Shown here: positions 10,968 through 19,405 of the stretch, in pieces
Numbering within the stretch: position 1 is the first letter of the stretch
How the letters are laid out: each line of letters opens with the position of its first letter
Translations under genes and position numbers: made by a program
Assembly (NCBI GenBank): GCA_016787605.1
Contig: JAEUUE010000119.1
Coordinates: 1-40,266, forward strand
Length of the DNA: 40,266 nucleotides
From: Cyclobacteriaceae bacterium
GTDB taxonomy: Bacteria > Bacteroidota > Bacteroidia > Cytophagales > Cyclobacteriaceae
Direction: 5' to 3'
The notes under the pieces: model-generated
Seen by the model: only the letters and a program-made list of their open reading frames with translations
What the model was told of the DNA's origin: nothing
Databases searched by the model: none

Positions 10968-12704
10968 ATGAGTAAAGCTAAAGTCACCATAGGCCAGGTT
11001 TTCACAACCATCGTCTGGCCGCGCCGCAACATGTTGCTGTTGGGGCTGTTCCTGATCATCATCAGTCGTCTTTCGGGGCTTGTCCTGCCCGCCGCCACCC
11101 AGTACCTGATGGACGATGTCATCGCCAAAGGCGATATGGAGATGCTCAAAATGCTGCTCCTGGCCGTGGCGGGATCCATCACCCTGCAGGCGGTGACTTC
11201 ATACTCCCTCACCCAGTTGTTGAGCGTGGAGGCCCAGCACCTCATTTCAGTGCTTCGTGCCAAGGTCGGCAAGCAGGTGCTCCGGCTGCCCATCCGGTTT
11301 TTCGACAACAACAAGTCAGGGGCCCTGGTCAGCCGCATCATGAATGATGTGGAAGGTGTGCGCAACATCGTGGGTACCGGCCTGGTGCAGCTGGTGGGTG
11401 GGGTGCTTACGGCCGTGATATGCCTGATCCTTATGATCCGCATCAGCCCGATGATGACAGCATTCACGCTGGGTCCTATCCTTATTCTTGGATTGATTTC
11501 CCTCAAGGCCTTCGGTAAGATCCGGCCGATCTTCCGCGACCGCGGCAAAATCACCGCCGACGTCACCGGCCGCCTCACGGAGACACTCAATGGTATTCGC
11601 GTCATCAAAGGATTTAACGCCGAAACTCAGGAGATCAAGACCTTCGAGGCGGGTGTGGACAAACTCTTCAAGAACATCAAGGCCAGCCTCACAGCCACCA
11701 GCCTGATCACCAGTTCTGCGACATTTTTGCTCGGCCTTGCCTCCACGGGCATACTCGGTATTGGCGGATACCTCATCATTAACCAGCAGATGACTATTGG
11801 TGAATTGCTGTCCTTCATTGTTTTCCTTGGCTTCCTGGTCGCCCCCATTATTCAAATGAGCAACATCGGCAGCCAGCTGACGGAAGCCTTTGCCGGATTG
11901 GATCGTACGGAAGAACTGATGAACATGTCACCCGAAGACGACGGAACAGTGCGTACGACGAAAATTGGTACCATTCGGGGTGATGTGGCATTTGAAGGCG
12001 TCTCCTTTGCCTACGAGGAAGGTAAGGACGTTCTCCGCAATATCTCCTTCCAGGCCCCTGCGGGATCCGTGACGGCTCTCGTGGGAACCTCCGGATCGGG
12101 CAAGACTACCATTGCTGGCTTGGCTGCTTCCTTCCTGAACCCCCAGAGCGGGCGCATCACGGTGGATGGTATTGACCTGGCCACGGTGTCCCTCGACAGC
12201 TACCGCAGCCAGCTTGGCGTGGTACTCCAGGATGACTTCCTGTTTGAGGGTACCATCCGCGAGAATATCCTGTTTCCGCGTCCCAACGCCACCGAAGACC
12301 AGTTGCAGCGGGCCGTCCACGCGGCTCACGTGGATGAGTTCACCAACCGGTTTGAAGATCGTCTGAATACGGTCATCGGAGAGCGCGGCGTTAAACTCTC
12401 CGGCGGGCAGCGCCAGCGCATCGCCATTGCCCGGGCCATTTTGGCCGACCCCCGAATCCTTGTTCTCGATGAGGCGACATCCAACCTCGACACCGAAAGC
12501 GAATCCTTTATCCAGGAAAGCCTCAAGGGCCTGATGCAAGGCCGCACTACCTTTGTTATCGCTCACCGCCTGAGCACCATCCGCCAGGCCACCCAGATCC
12601 TTGTTGTCGAAGGGGGTCAGATCGTCGAACGGGGAACCCATGACGAACTCATTGAGCGGGAGGGCAGGTATTTCGAACTCTATACCTACCAGGCAAGGAT
12701 CTAA
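10968..12704 (+). CDS. ABC exporter, fused permease and ATPase (MsbA/LmrA-like)
   Basis: The 578-residue half-transporter should act as a homodimer in the inner membrane. The six-span transmembrane domain covers about residues 20-315, with the typical PIRFFDNNKSGALVSRIMND segment. The ATPase domain follows: Walker A GTSGSGKTT (373-381), Q-loop VVLQDDFLF, signature LSGGQRQRIAIARAIL, Walker B ILVLDEATS and H-loop IAHRLSTI. All catalytic residues are intact. This family exports lipids, drugs or lipid A precursors; the substrate cannot be told from sequence. ATG at 10968 is preferred over the in-frame TTG at 10950, which lies in the -7 element. Confidence 0.93.
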   Translation: MSKAKVTIGQVFTTIVWPRRNMLLLGLFLIIISRLSGLVLPAATQYLMDDVIAKGDMEMLKMLLLAVAGSITLQAVTSYSLTQLLSVEAQHLISVLRAKVGKQVLRLPIRFFDNNKSGALVSRIMNDVEGVRNIVGTGLVQLVGGVLTAVICLILMIRISPMMTAFTLGPILILGLISLKAFGKIRPIFRDRGKITADVTGRLTETLNGIRVIKGFNAETQEIKTFEAGVDKLFKNIKASLTATSLITSSATFLLGLASTGILGIGGYLIINQQMTIGELLSFIVFLGFLVAPIIQMSNIGSQLTEAFAGLDRTEELMNMSPEDDGTVRTTKIGTIRGDVAFEGVSFAYEEGKDVLRNISFQAPAGSVTALVGTSGSGKTTIAGLAASFLNPQSGRITVDGIDLATVSLDSYRSQLGVVLQDDFLFEGTIRENILFPRPNATEDQLQRAVHAAHVDEFTNRFEDRLNTVIGERGVKLSGGQRQRIAIARAILADPRILVLDEATSNLDTESESFIQESLKGLMQGRTTFVIAHRLSTIRQATQILVVEGGQIVERGTHDELIEREGRYFELYTYQARI

Positions 12705-12782
12705 TCTAAAAATAACAAGGCTTCTTGGAACCGTTGGGGTTGCGGTGCTATATTGAGGGTATCAACCAACCCCCACTACGTC

Positions 12783-13220
12783 ATGAACTTCTCAGATGTA
12801 CTCAATCTTTTCCGCCAGGGAAAAGGTTCGGCCCGCAGCCATATGAAGAACCTCATCGAAATGGCCGCAGCCGACGGCAACTTCGCTGATGTTGAGTACT
12901 CCCTGCTCAAATCCATCGCCAAGCGAAACAATATCTCTGAGTCCCAGCTGAAAGAAATCCGCAACAATCCCGGATCAGTGCATTTTGAAGTGCCGGCCGA
13001 CAAGACGGAGCGTTTTAACCAGTTGTATGAGCTGGTGCATATGATGACCATCGATACCAGCGTGCACGAGGAGGAGCGTAAACTCTCCAATTTGTTCGCC
13101 ATCAAGTTCGGTTACCCCAAGAACAAGGTGGATGAACTCATCAATGTCATCCAGATGAATATCAAGAACAACCAACCGCCGAATGAAACCATGAAGCGGG
13201 TGGAGATGCTGATGGCCTGA
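12783..13220 (+). CDS. TerB-like (tellurite resistance/co-chaperone fold) protein
   Basis: The protein has 145 residues, all-helical and soluble. The segments MKNLIEMAAADGNFADVEYSLL and MMTIDTSVHEEERKLSNLFA show the two acidic DG/D-x-x-E metal-binding-like helices of TerB and related DjlA-N domains. Many Bacteroidota have free-standing copies with unknown function, usually not tied to tellurite. ATG at 12783 is used. A longer frame from TTG at 12753 is possible, but its extra residues look like leader sequence. It lies 78 bases after the ABC exporter and 24 bases before hrpB. Confidence 0.8.
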   Translation: MNFSDVLNLFRQGKGSARSHMKNLIEMAAADGNFADVEYSLLKSIAKRNNISESQLKEIRNNPGSVHFEVPADKTERFNQLYELVHMMTIDTSVHEEERKLSNLFAIKFGYPKNKVDELINVIQMNIKNNQPPNETMKRVEMLMA

Positions 13221-13244
13221 TCGTTTTTGCTGTATTTTGCGGCC

Positions 13245-15731
13245 ATGTCCGCAGACCTGCCCGTAAGGGAAGTACTCCCAGATCTTCGTAAGAAACTTGA
13301 TGCCCATCGGGTGGTTATCCTGCAGGCGCCTCCCGGTGCAGGAAAATCAACACTTGTACCCCTGGAGCTCCTGGGGGAATCCTGGTTATCGGAAAGGAAA
13401 ATTATCATGTTGGAGCCGCGCCGGCTGGCCACGAAGGCTGTGGCCGAGCGCATGGCGCAGCTCCGGGGTGAAAAGTCCGGCGACACCGTCGGGTATCGCA
13501 TCCGGTTCGAATCCAGGGTCAGCGCAACCACCCGGATCGAAGTAGTCACCGAAGGGATCCTGACCCGCAAGATTCAGACCGACAGCAACCTCGGGGATGT
13601 TGGTCTGATCATATTCGACGAATTCCATGAGCGCAGTCTCCAGGCCGACCTGGCCCTGGCGCTGGCCCTCCAGGTCCAGTCCATCCTGCGCAATGACCTC
13701 CGCATCCTGATCATGTCAGCCACCCTGGATACGACGGCCTTGTCTTCCGTCTTGGGCGGGGCTCCTGTGGTCACTTCAGAAGGAAGGCAATTCCCGGTGC
13801 AAATCAGGTATGCCGATCACGATAGCGACAAGGCGGTGCCTGTCCGCACGGCTCAGGCGATTCGCAAAGCGCTCCGCGATGAGACCGGCGACGTGCTGGT
13901 GTTTCTCCCTGGCGCAGGTGAAATACGCCAGACCGTTCAGCGGTTGGAAGAAGAGCCGATACCCGCCGTGGTTGTTCCCCTGTATGGTGATCTTCCCTTT
14001 CGCGAACAACAAGAGGCGATCCTGCCGCGAACCGATGGCAGAAGAAAGGTAGTGCTGGCCACTTCCATCGCCGAGACCTCGCTGACTATCGAAGGGATTC
14101 GCGTCGTCATCGACGCAGGGTTGTCGCGCGTTCCACGATTTGACCCCCGCAGCGGCCTGACCCGGCTGGAGACGATCAGGGTGACCAGGGATGCGGCAGA
14201 CCAGCGCGCAGGACGTGCCGGAAGGCTTGGCCCTGGGCTTTGCTACCGTCTCTGGACCGAGCCGGTGCAACGCAACCTGTTGCCGCAACGCAAGCCGGAA
14301 ATCCTGGAAGCTGACCTCGCGCCCTTGTTATTGGAGTTGAGGCAATGGGGCACCAACGATCCCAGCGAGTTGACCTGGATGACACCTCCTCCTGCGGGCG
14401 CGGTCAGCCAGGCGAACGACTTGTTGCGCGAGTTGGAGGCCATCGATGACCATGGAATCACGGCACGAGGACGGGAGATGGTGCGTTTTCCCACACACCC
14501 CCGGATCGCCCACTTGCTAAGTCTCGCCAGTCATGGAGAATCGGAGCGGTCTTTGGCGTGCGATGTCGCGGCGGCCCTGGAAGAGCGCGATCCGCTCGGT
14601 AAAGAGGCGGGCGCTGACCTCACCCTGCGCATCGAGGCCCTGAGGCGCTGGCGTTCAGGTGAACGTGTTGCTGCCGATCGGTCCGGACTGGAACGCATGG
14701 AACGCCTGGCAGCGAATTGGCGAAGGTTCCTGGATGTGAAAGCGGATAACGCCATGCCTGCGGATGCTTCGGTGGGAAGACTGCTGGTTGCGGCTTACCC
14801 GGAACGGATTGCTAGACAGAAGTCACGACAGAGCGAATATTATACCCTGACGAATGGATTGGTCGTCAAGCTGCCGCCTCATGATCCGCTCATGCACCAG
14901 GTTTGGCTCTGTTGTGCGCAATTGGATTCCGGGAAGGGCGAAGGAAAGATCTTCCTCGCCGCCCCAGTACACGAAGAAGATCTGTCGGAAATGGCTTCCG
15001 TTCGGGAGATTATCACATGGGACAAGGATGCCGGACGCGTGGTGGGAGCCACCGAGCAGCGGGTGGGAAGTCTGCTGTTGTCTTCCAAACCTTTTCCGCA
15101 GATCACGGATGATCAGGCCATCCCGGTGATCTGCCGGCAAGTAGAGGAGCAGGGGTTGTCTTTATTGGGTTGGGGTGAATCGGAGAAGGAAATGCAATCT
15201 CGACTGCTGAGCTTACGTCGATGGCGCCCCGATGAGGCTTGGCCGGACGTGGCCACCGAATGGCTCACGAAGAATCCATTCAAGTGGCTCGCTCCATTCC
15301 TGGCCGGTGTACGCCGCGAAAATGATCTGAAGAAACAGGACAAGCAGGCGATGCTGCGGGCCTTGGTGCCCTGGGAACTGCAGTCGCGAATTGAAGCGCT
15401 GGCGCCGGCAAAGATCGAGGTGCCAACCGGTTCGATGATTCGTCTCGCCTATGCCGACGACGGTGCGCCGCCAGTGCTGGAAGTCCGCCTCCAGGAGATG
15501 TTCGGACTCCTGGACACACCATCAGTCAATGAAGGCAAGGTCAAGGTGGTGCTTCACCTCTTGTCGCCCGGGTACAAGCCGGTCCAGGTCACCCAGGATC
15601 TTCGCAGTTTTTGGACGAACACTTACGCTGAGGTGAGAAAGGAATTGCGGAGAAGGTATCCGAAGCATTCCTGGCCTGAGGATCCGTGGACTGCCACGCC
15701 GGTGCGCGGAGTTAAGCGCAGGACGGACTAG
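13245..15731 (+). CDS. hrpB: ATP-dependent helicase HrpB (DEAH family)
   Basis: The 828-residue length is close to E. coli HrpB. Motifs in order are: Walker A APPGAGKST (28-36), DEFH box IIFDEFHERS (DEXH class), motif III IMSATLD, motif V-like SIAETSLTIEGIRVVIDAG, and motif VI DQRAGRAGRLGPGLCYRL. The HrpB-specific C-terminal domain follows, ending with FWTNTYAEVRKELRRRYPKHSW. The family is an RNA-type DExH helicase of unclear cellular role. ATG at 13245 is chosen over the in-frame TTG at 13227; the promoter-like TATTTTGC (13232-13239) lies between them. Its stop shares the palindrome CTAG (15728-15731) with the stop of the convergent glycosylase gene. Confidence 0.95.
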   Translation: MSADLPVREVLPDLRKKLDAHRVVILQAPPGAGKSTLVPLELLGESWLSERKIIMLEPRRLATKAVAERMAQLRGEKSGDTVGYRIRFESRVSATTRIEVVTEGILTRKIQTDSNLGDVGLIIFDEFHERSLQADLALALALQVQSILRNDLRILIMSATLDTTALSSVLGGAPVVTSEGRQFPVQIRYADHDSDKAVPVRTAQAIRKALRDETGDVLVFLPGAGEIRQTVQRLEEEPIPAVVVPLYGDLPFREQQEAILPRTDGRRKVVLATSIAETSLTIEGIRVVIDAGLSRVPRFDPRSGLTRLETIRVTRDAADQRAGRAGRLGPGLCYRLWTEPVQRNLLPQRKPEILEADLAPLLLELRQWGTNDPSELTWMTPPPAGAVSQANDLLRELEAIDDHGITARGREMVRFPTHPRIAHLLSLASHGESERSLACDVAAALEERDPLGKEAGADLTLRIEALRRWRSGERVAADRSGLERMERLAANWRRFLDVKADNAMPADASVGRLLVAAYPERIARQKSRQSEYYTLTNGLVVKLPPHDPLMHQVWLCCAQLDSGKGEGKIFLAAPVHEEDLSEMASVREIITWDKDAGRVVGATEQRVGSLLLSSKPFPQITDDQAIPVICRQVEEQGLSLLGWGESEKEMQSRLLSLRRWRPDEAWPDVATEWLTKNPFKWLAPFLAGVRRENDLKKQDKQAMLRALVPWELQSRIEALAPAKIEVPTGSMIRLAYADDGAPPVLEVRLQEMFGLLDTPSVNEGKVKVVLHLLSPGYKPVQVTQDLRSFWTNTYAEVRKELRRRYPKHSWPEDPWTATPVRGVKRRTD

Positions 15732-16435
15732 GCCAACAGATCAATGTACTGCTTGATGTAGGTTTCAAGCTGCTTCCGGCGGTATTGCATGATGAATCGC
15801 GGGTGGGCTAGGGGGATGATCTGGTCGAACCAGTGATGTTCCTGGTTGAGTTCGTGCAGGTAGTCGAAATTTTTTCCCTCCCCGATGCAGTAGCAGACCT
15901 CCCGTTTCAGGCCCATCTCCATGAGTTGACTGATACAACGGGAGGCGAAGGGACGGATCGCCTCCTCCAGTTTCTTGTCGTCGTAGTAGTTGATGTTCTT
16001 CCCGTCGCGGGTGAAACCGAGAGGTGATACTGCCGAGACCAGGTACCTGGCGTAGAAAGTCTCCGGTCCGCCGAAGGCCGCGATCATTCGGTAGATGAAG
16101 TCGGAGGATAGTTCCGGCTTCTTCGGGAGGTGATTGGGAATGCCGCAGACCGTTTCCAGGCGGGTGGGGTCGGTGAATGAAATGCCGGTGGCCCCTGCGC
16201 CGAATCTCCCGGGGTTGATTCCCAGCAGCAGCGTTCGTGGTCGGGAATCGTGGAAAAACTTCCGGTAAAACGCCCGCACGGCATCCATGGTCTCCCGGTC
16301 CTGGTAAGGGTTCATGACCGAAATTCCACGCGGCACCTTCGGCGTTTCCAGCGCGGTGAAGAATTTCACCAGCGCGTCGGCAAGGGTCTTGTGGTTGGTG
16401 GCGGGCATCCGATCAAATGTCAAGTTGAGTTTCAT
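15728..16435 (-). CDS. SMUG2-type uracil-DNA glycosylase family protein (DUF4918)
   Basis: The 235-residue protein is a predicted base-excision repair glycosylase. The active-site motif GINPGRFGAGATG at about residues 92-104 matches the GINPG motif of SMUG enzymes, followed by FTDP. The C-terminal AHPRFIMQY carries the HP motif that closes the uracil pocket. No iron-sulfur cysteines are seen, as expected for SMUG. The gene starts inside the end of the upstream SF1 helicase gene (ATGA overlap at 16435-16432), so the two are almost surely co-translated. It ends in a 4-base tail-to-tail overlap with hrpB. Confidence 0.88.
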   Translation of the reverse strand: MKLNLTFDRMPATNHKTLADALVKFFTALETPKVPRGISVMNPYQDRETMDAVRAFYRKFFHDSRPRTLLLGINPGRFGAGATGISFTDPTRLETVCGIPNHLPKKPELSSDFIYRMIAAFGGPETFYARYLVSAVSPLGFTRDGKNINYYDDKKLEEAIRPFASRCISQLMEMGLKREVCYCIGEGKNFDYLHELNQEHHWFDQIIPLAHPRFIMQYRRKQLETYIKQYIDLLA

Positions 16436-18348
16436 TCCCCGAAGGCGCTTCGGTAGTATTCCCCTTTTTGAACGTAGTCCAGCAACTGCACGTAGAAGGG
16501 GTGGGCCCCCAGGGTCGCGCTGTCACCGACCATGATCAGTTTCTTCCTCGCCCGCGTGATGGCCACATTGGTTCGGCGAATGTCCCCAAGAAATCCCACC
16601 TCCGCCTTGTCGTTGCTGCGGACAAAGCTGATGGCGATGACATCGCGCTCCTGTCCCTGGAAGGCATCGACGGTGTTGATCGTCACCAGCTTGTGCAGGG
16701 GCTCCAGGTAAGAGGAGTGTTCGGCCAGTTTATGGAGCAGGTCCACCTGGGCCCGGTAAGGCGTGATGATGCCCATCGTGATGCCGTCGTTGAGCCAGGT
16801 GTCCGGGCCGATGTCTTCGATGAGTTTTTCGACCAGGCGGATGAGGAGGTGGGCCTCCTGTTCATTGAAGCGGCTCAGCGTTTCCGGATCCTGCGATTCA
16901 TTGTATCCGCAGCCGGCGGTATCCACGAACTCGACGGGTGCGTGATCTCCGCGGAGCAACGCAGACTTTACCGATTCATGGGCGATCAGTTTTCCTTCGT
17001 AGAAATAGTCTGAGGAGAAACGCATGATCGCCTCGTGCATCCGGTATTGGACCTGGAGCATCCGGGAATGGTCGGGATGGCGGCGAATACCTTTTTCAAA
17101 CAGGGTGACAGCCAGGCCTTCGCGCGCAGCTTCGTTGGACTTGATGGTGGGGGGCAATTGCTGGTGGTCGCCGGCGAAGACGGCGCGTTCGCAACGTAAC
17201 AGCGGAATCCAGGAAGCCGGTTCGAGCGCCTGGCCGGCTTCGTCGATGAATGCGGAGCGGTATTTCCGTCCCCGCAGTACCGGGTGGGAACAGCCCACGA
17301 GCGTGCAGCAGATGACTTCCGCTTTTTGAAGCAAGTCATTGACAATATGAAACTCCAGGAGGTCGGCGTCGGCTTTCAGGGCTTTGGACTCCTGGAAAAG
17401 CAGGCGACGTTGTTCTTTTTCTGCATAACCGAAATTTCGCTTGTATTTGTGCGCCATCGATTTGAGTTGCTCCATTCGTTTGCGTAGCGACCGCAACTCG
17501 GGATAATGCACATGGGCTGAGATACGTGCATCCAGCGTCTTGCTCAGGGTTTGTTCGGTTACGCGCGCCGGGTGACCGATTCTTACGACATTCAGTCCTT
17601 TGTCGCTGAGTTTTTCCGCGAGCAAGTCAACGGCCGCATTGCTTGGGGCGGTAACCAGCACCTGGCCTTCCGCTTTAACGGTCTCCGCGATGGCGGCTAC
17701 CAGGGTGGTCGTCTTGCCCGTACCGGGAGGGCCGTGGATAAACGCCACATCACGGCAACGCATCACCATCTGCAGCGCCTCCTCCTGGCTTGGATTTAAA
17801 AAGGAAGTCGTCGGTTGAGGGATCTTCGGGTCAGGTGGCCCGGGGCTGGCTTGTCCAAGGAGAAGTTCACGGAAGGCAGCAACGCGCGACCCGTCGGCCT
17901 TTATCACCTCGCGGAGGGCAAATTCCATTTCCCGGTAGGTCATCTCGTCGAACATGACGTCCACGCCCAGCTGGCCGTCCTCGATCCAGTCGGGGAGATC
18001 ATCACCTGCGAGCGTAATAACCATCGTGTTGTCGCGCACGTAGTTAATGACCCCGTTGACGTGTTCTTTCTCCGGCTTACCCGAGGCATTGCTGAACACG
18101 CTTACCGACTTGCCCGCCTGGAAGGCATGAGGTTGTTCGAGGTGATTGGTGCGCTCCACCTCGATGACCAGCCGTTCGCCGGTACCGATATAATCGCTGC
18201 GAAGCCGGACGGGGTACCAGGTGGTGCCCTCCTGTACCCGCTGGTGGAGGGAGCGGAGAAGCACTTTCTGGCGATAGTACTCCAGGTCGGCTTGCCGTTC
18301 CAGGCGAAGGAGTTCAAAGGTCCGCTTAAGGCTGTCCAGCGAGGTCAT
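16432..18348 (-). CDS. SF1B DNA/RNA helicase, IGHMBP2/Upf1-like
   Basis: The protein has 638 residues. An N-terminal beta-barrel region (about 20-145) resembles the 1B/stalk part of IGHMBP2. RecA domain 1 has Walker A GPPGTGKTT (206-214), motif Ia TAPSNAAVDLL and Walker B FIDEAGQALEP. Motif III GDHQQLPPT follows, then motif IV YRAQVDLL, motif V TINTVDAFQGQERDVIAISF and motif VI NVAITRARKKLIMVGD. These motifs are complete, so it should be an active ATP-driven 5'-to-3' translocase (family knowledge). Coupling to the SMUG2 gene by a 4-base overlap points to DNA repair. It is divergent from the universal stress gene. Confidence 0.92.
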   Translation of the reverse strand: MTSLDSLKRTFELLRLERQADLEYYRQKVLLRSLHQRVQEGTTWYPVRLRSDYIGTGERLVIEVERTNHLEQPHAFQAGKSVSVFSNASGKPEKEHVNGVINYVRDNTMVITLAGDDLPDWIEDGQLGVDVMFDEMTYREMEFALREVIKADGSRVAAFRELLLGQASPGPPDPKIPQPTTSFLNPSQEEALQMVMRCRDVAFIHGPPGTGKTTTLVAAIAETVKAEGQVLVTAPSNAAVDLLAEKLSDKGLNVVRIGHPARVTEQTLSKTLDARISAHVHYPELRSLRKRMEQLKSMAHKYKRNFGYAEKEQRRLLFQESKALKADADLLEFHIVNDLLQKAEVICCTLVGCSHPVLRGRKYRSAFIDEAGQALEPASWIPLLRCERAVFAGDHQQLPPTIKSNEAAREGLAVTLFEKGIRRHPDHSRMLQVQYRMHEAIMRFSSDYFYEGKLIAHESVKSALLRGDHAPVEFVDTAGCGYNESQDPETLSRFNEQEAHLLIRLVEKLIEDIGPDTWLNDGITMGIITPYRAQVDLLHKLAEHSSYLEPLHKLVTINTVDAFQGQERDVIAISFVRSNDKAEVGFLGDIRRTNVAITRARKKLIMVGDSATLGAHPFYVQLLDYVQKGEYYRSAFGE

Positions 18349-18356
18349 TGGCGGCC

Positions 18357-18364
18357 GAAAGATA
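18357..18364 (-). promoter_or_regulatory. Putative -7 element (TATCTTTC) of helicase-SMUG2 operon
   Basis: On the minus strand TATCTTTC has one mismatch to TAnnTTTG and ends 8 bases before the ATG at 18348. It would give a nearly leaderless message. Confidence 0.35.
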
Positions 18365-18394
18365 CTGGCCCCGCGCCGAAAGGCAGGCGGACCC

Positions 18395-18427
18395 TTTGGG
18401 TCTTTTTGCCCGAATTCCCTACATTTA
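18395..18427 (+). promoter_or_regulatory. Putative promoter of universal stress protein gene
   Basis: TTTG (18395-18398), a 21-base spacer and TACATTTA (18420-18427) match the Bacteroidota -33/-7 layout with one mismatch in the -7 element. The leader would be about 27-30 bases. The -33 overlaps a small GACCC/GGGTC hairpin followed by five T residues (18390-18405). Confidence 0.45.
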
Positions 18428-18460
18428 CCCTAATCCGATTGAACGAAACCAAAACCTTCT

Positions 18461-19318
18461 ATGAAAAAGATACTTGTTCCTACTGATTTTTCGAAAGAGG
18501 CTGCCATCGCTACCGACCTGGGCTTTGAGATCGCCCAAAAGTCGGGTGCCGAACTTGTACTGTTCCATGTAGTGGAAGAAGGTTCTGCGACGAGTAGTTC
18601 CTTCAACGTGGAAGGTCAGGTGGCATCCGAGACTAAGGGGATAGACCGTCTGTTCATGATCAAGTTGATTGAGAAGTCGCGCAAACAACTGCAAAAGGCG
18701 GTCAGCGATCCCCGCTATTCCACCGTGAAGGTAGAAGGAATGATGCGCGTGGGTAATCCGTACCATGGCATGCGGACGATTATTGCGGAACAGAAGGCCG
18801 ACCTGGTGATCATGGGTACTGCCGGGCGGACCGGGGTGGAGGGCATGGTAATCGGTTCCAATACCGAAAAGATTATCCGCACCTCGCATTGCCCCGTGCT
18901 TACCGTGCAAAAGAAGCCGGCCAGTTCCGATTTCAAGAATATCGTCTTCGCAACCAGCATGTCTTCCAACGAGGAGGTATTTACCAAGATATTGAAGCGC
19001 ACGCAGGCGATCTATGATTCCACCATTCACCTGGTGCGCATCAACACACCCGGCGATTTCCAGCGCGACTATATCGTGAAGGACTATATGGAAAAGTTCG
19101 CCAAGAAGCTGCAGCTGCGGAACTATACGCTTAACATCTTCAACGACCTTTCCGTGGAGGAGGGCGTCATCCGTTTTGCCGACATGATCAATGCCGACCT
19201 CATTGCCATGGCTACCCATGGACGGTCAGGCTTCGCCCACGTGATTGCGGGCAGCGTGGCTGAGGATGTAGCGAGTCATTCCAAGCGCCCTGTGCTCACC
19301 TTCGTGGTGAAGCGATAA
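18461..19318 (+). CDS. Universal stress protein with two UspA domains
   Basis: The protein has 285 residues, made of two tandem UspA folds (about 1-150 and 155-285). The first starts KKILVPTDFSKEA and has the ATP-binding pattern GTAGRTGVEGMVIGS, a clean G-x2-G-x9-G-S. The second has THGRSGFAHVIAGS, in which the first glycine is replaced by alanine (MATHG), so nucleotide binding there may be weaker. The role is cytoplasmic stress survival; no partner is evident. It is preceded by a -33/-7 pair and followed by a strong hairpin at 19337-19369. Confidence 0.92.
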   Translation: MKKILVPTDFSKEAAIATDLGFEIAQKSGAELVLFHVVEEGSATSSSFNVEGQVASETKGIDRLFMIKLIEKSRKQLQKAVSDPRYSTVKVEGMMRVGNPYHGMRTIIAEQKADLVIMGTAGRTGVEGMVIGSNTEKIIRTSHCPVLTVQKKPASSDFKNIVFATSMSSNEEVFTKILKRTQAIYDSTIHLVRINTPGDFQRDYIVKDYMEKFAKKLQLRNYTLNIFNDLSVEEGVIRFADMINADLIAMATHGRSGFAHVIAGSVAEDVASHSKRPVLTFVVKR

Positions 19319-19336
19319 CGCATACCGATCTCCTGG

Positions 19337-19369
19337 ACAGCCGCGTTATCCTGAGGATGGCGTGGCTGT
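19337..19369 (+). terminator. Long hairpin after usp gene (terminator without strong U-tract)
   Basis: ACAGCCGCG (19337-19345) pairs with CGTGGCTGT (19361-19369) with one G-U wobble. Inside it, TT and GG form two U-G pairs and ATCC pairs with GGAT around a TGA loop, giving about 15 pairs. Only a short TCGCTTTAC follows, so it may be a weak terminator or an RNA-stabilising structure. Confidence 0.5.
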
Positions 19370-19392
19370 TCGCTTTACAGAAGGTTACCTGC

Positions 19393-19400
19393 TACTTTTG
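19393..19400 (+). promoter_or_regulatory. Putative -7 element (TACTTTTG) of J-protein gene
   Basis: This is an exact TAnnTTTG match ending 5 bases before the TTG start at 19406. It suggests a leaderless or near-leaderless transcript. Confidence 0.5.
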
Positions 19401-19405
19401 CCCGG

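Noticed and set aside
10844-11855. Minus-strand open frames of 254 and 179 codons
   Set aside because: They are antisense to the transmembrane part of the ABC exporter and have no family features.
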